This document shows positions 63,397 through 64,000 of a stretch of 64,000 nt of DNA, piece after piece. Position numbers and translations under genes: made by a program. Below the pieces are notes generated by a model. It was not told where the DNA came from. It saw nothing but the letters and a program-made list of their open reading frames with translations, and ran no database searches. The stretch is taken from the NCBI GenBank assembly GCA_014529385.2, contig CM043950.1, positions 72,944,435 through 73,008,434 on the forward strand. The letters are read 5' to 3'. This DNA is from Adiantum capillus-veneris. Its lineage: Eukaryota > Streptophyta > Polypodiopsida > Polypodiales > Pteridaceae. Numbering within the stretch: the first letter of the stretch is position 1; each line of letters opens with the position of its first letter.

Positions 63397-64000
63397 AATA
63401 GACCCCATGTAGGATTTGTTGTGGATGCGATATCATTCCTCACAAACTAATCTTAAAATCACGATTCATGTTGGGCATAGCTCTTCTCTTTCCCATAACT
63501 ACGTAAAGGTTATCTTAAAAAGGATGCACACCCTTTGCAACCTACATGCTACTGATCTAATGTTTGTAGTGGCTCCCAACCCCCTTGCAGTCATTGTCAC
63601 TTGTTTTGTCATCTTGTCAAGCAACTCATCTAGCATGGTCTAAAACCCATACTTTTCAATAGACTCCCACATTCTATAACTTCAACTTACAATGTCTATG
63701 TTGGTTTCTAGCATGACTTTAGAAACTTCACCAAATAAGCTATGATCCACAACTAAGACTATCACAACATTGTAATGTACCCACAAAACGGAAAATATCA
63801 TGGAAATGGATGTCTCTCTACTAAATGATTGTAAGTTTTTTATTTGATAGTTTTTGGTGTTGCCATAGATATATTCCCATCCAACCTGGTTGAGGAACAA
63901 CCAATCAAGAGTCTCACAGGAACCTTCAATGCTATTCATGCGGACATTGGTGTTATGATGCTTGCCAACTCGCCGCCTTTGATTCTGTTCCAACACAAAA
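61411..64000. other. Upstream and intergenic sequence, no gene recognised
   Basis: The region contains the distal promoter of the germin-like gene, an imperfect inverted repeat (GGTTAGGGAC near 61639 and GTCCCTAACT near 61712), a 60 bp tandem repeat, and an (AG)n run at 63354-63393. A minus-strand frame at 63682-63996 has no recognisable domain and I do not call it a gene. Confidence 0.5.
62469..62640. repeat. 60 bp tandem repeat, three copies
   Basis: Units start CATATGTAACCAAGCTGCAT at 62469, 62529 and 62589, with CCAATACAACA and CCTTGTACTC inside each. The third unit is more diverged and loses the match after about 62640. No coding frame runs through the array. Confidence 0.9.

Noticed and set aside
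63682-63996. 104-codon minus-strand frame at the right edge as a transposase fragment
   Set aside because: No motif could be tied to any family and it is cut by stops on the left. It is mentioned only as unrecognised.

Overview
The window is nuclear DNA of a land plant with a large, repeat-rich genome. The support is a germin-like protein gene, CACTA transposons with plant-type (Ptta/En/Spm, PF03004) transposase, Ty3/gypsy elements with two RNase H domains as in the plant Tat lineage, a chromovirus, a Ty1/copia element and an L1-type LINE. The species cannot be fixed from the sequence. Long (TC)n/(AG)n runs and 2.3-2.7 kb LTRs fit a big-genome plant such as a fern or gymnosperm, but that is inference. 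Only one ordinary host gene is visible, a single-exon germin-like protein at 60582-61304 on the minus strand. Nearly everything else is transposable-element sequence in various states of decay.

Layout. 1-855: part of a CACTA element with its transposase gene. 856-4830: degenerate 5'-truncated L1-like LINE (+). 5743-11006: a bounded CACTA element with near-identical ends and an ATA target duplication, carrying a two-exon transposase gene, about 13 copies of a ~170 bp satellite and a microsatellite/poly-G tract. 11185-13303: two ~650 bp direct repeats. 13583-29592: a Tat-like gypsy element on the minus strand with both LTRs and a CAACGT flanking match. It is split inside its reverse transcriptase by a second, plus-strand gypsy element (18227-24632) whose two LTRs are both about 1513 bp. 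29593-33605: a decayed coding region with half a RING-H2 finger, then a 1.15 kb field of GCTAG/AGCATA palindromes.

33611-47221 is an unusual inverted composite. Element A (+; LTR, primer site, two small ORFs, gag) is joined tail to tail at about 37925 with element B (-; integrase, RNase H, RT, protease, gag, two F-box-like ORFs, two small ORFs, primer site, LTR). B's outer LTR end abuts a pol fragment (C, 47226-48296), which is itself fused to a chromovirus 3' half (D, to about 51270). 51908-55710 is a decayed copia element. 56163-58274 holds the 3' end of one LTR element, an LTR-like block, and gag-like sequence. 58866-59090 is a copia integrase scrap. 59100-60540 and 61411-64000 hold no gene I can recognise.

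How it fits together. The gypsy elements 13583-29592, 18227-24632, A and B share one primer-binding site (TGGTGCCCCCAC[T/G]GAGGA). A, B and the 18227-24632 element also share a set of extra proteins upstream of gag: a ~70 aa domain present as tandem diverged copies, and a larger protein with an LPxEL...VVRRLP segment reminiscent of an F-box. These accessory ORFs are the best candidate here for something undescribed. Pol of B is the best preserved retroelement gene (about 1150 codons open).
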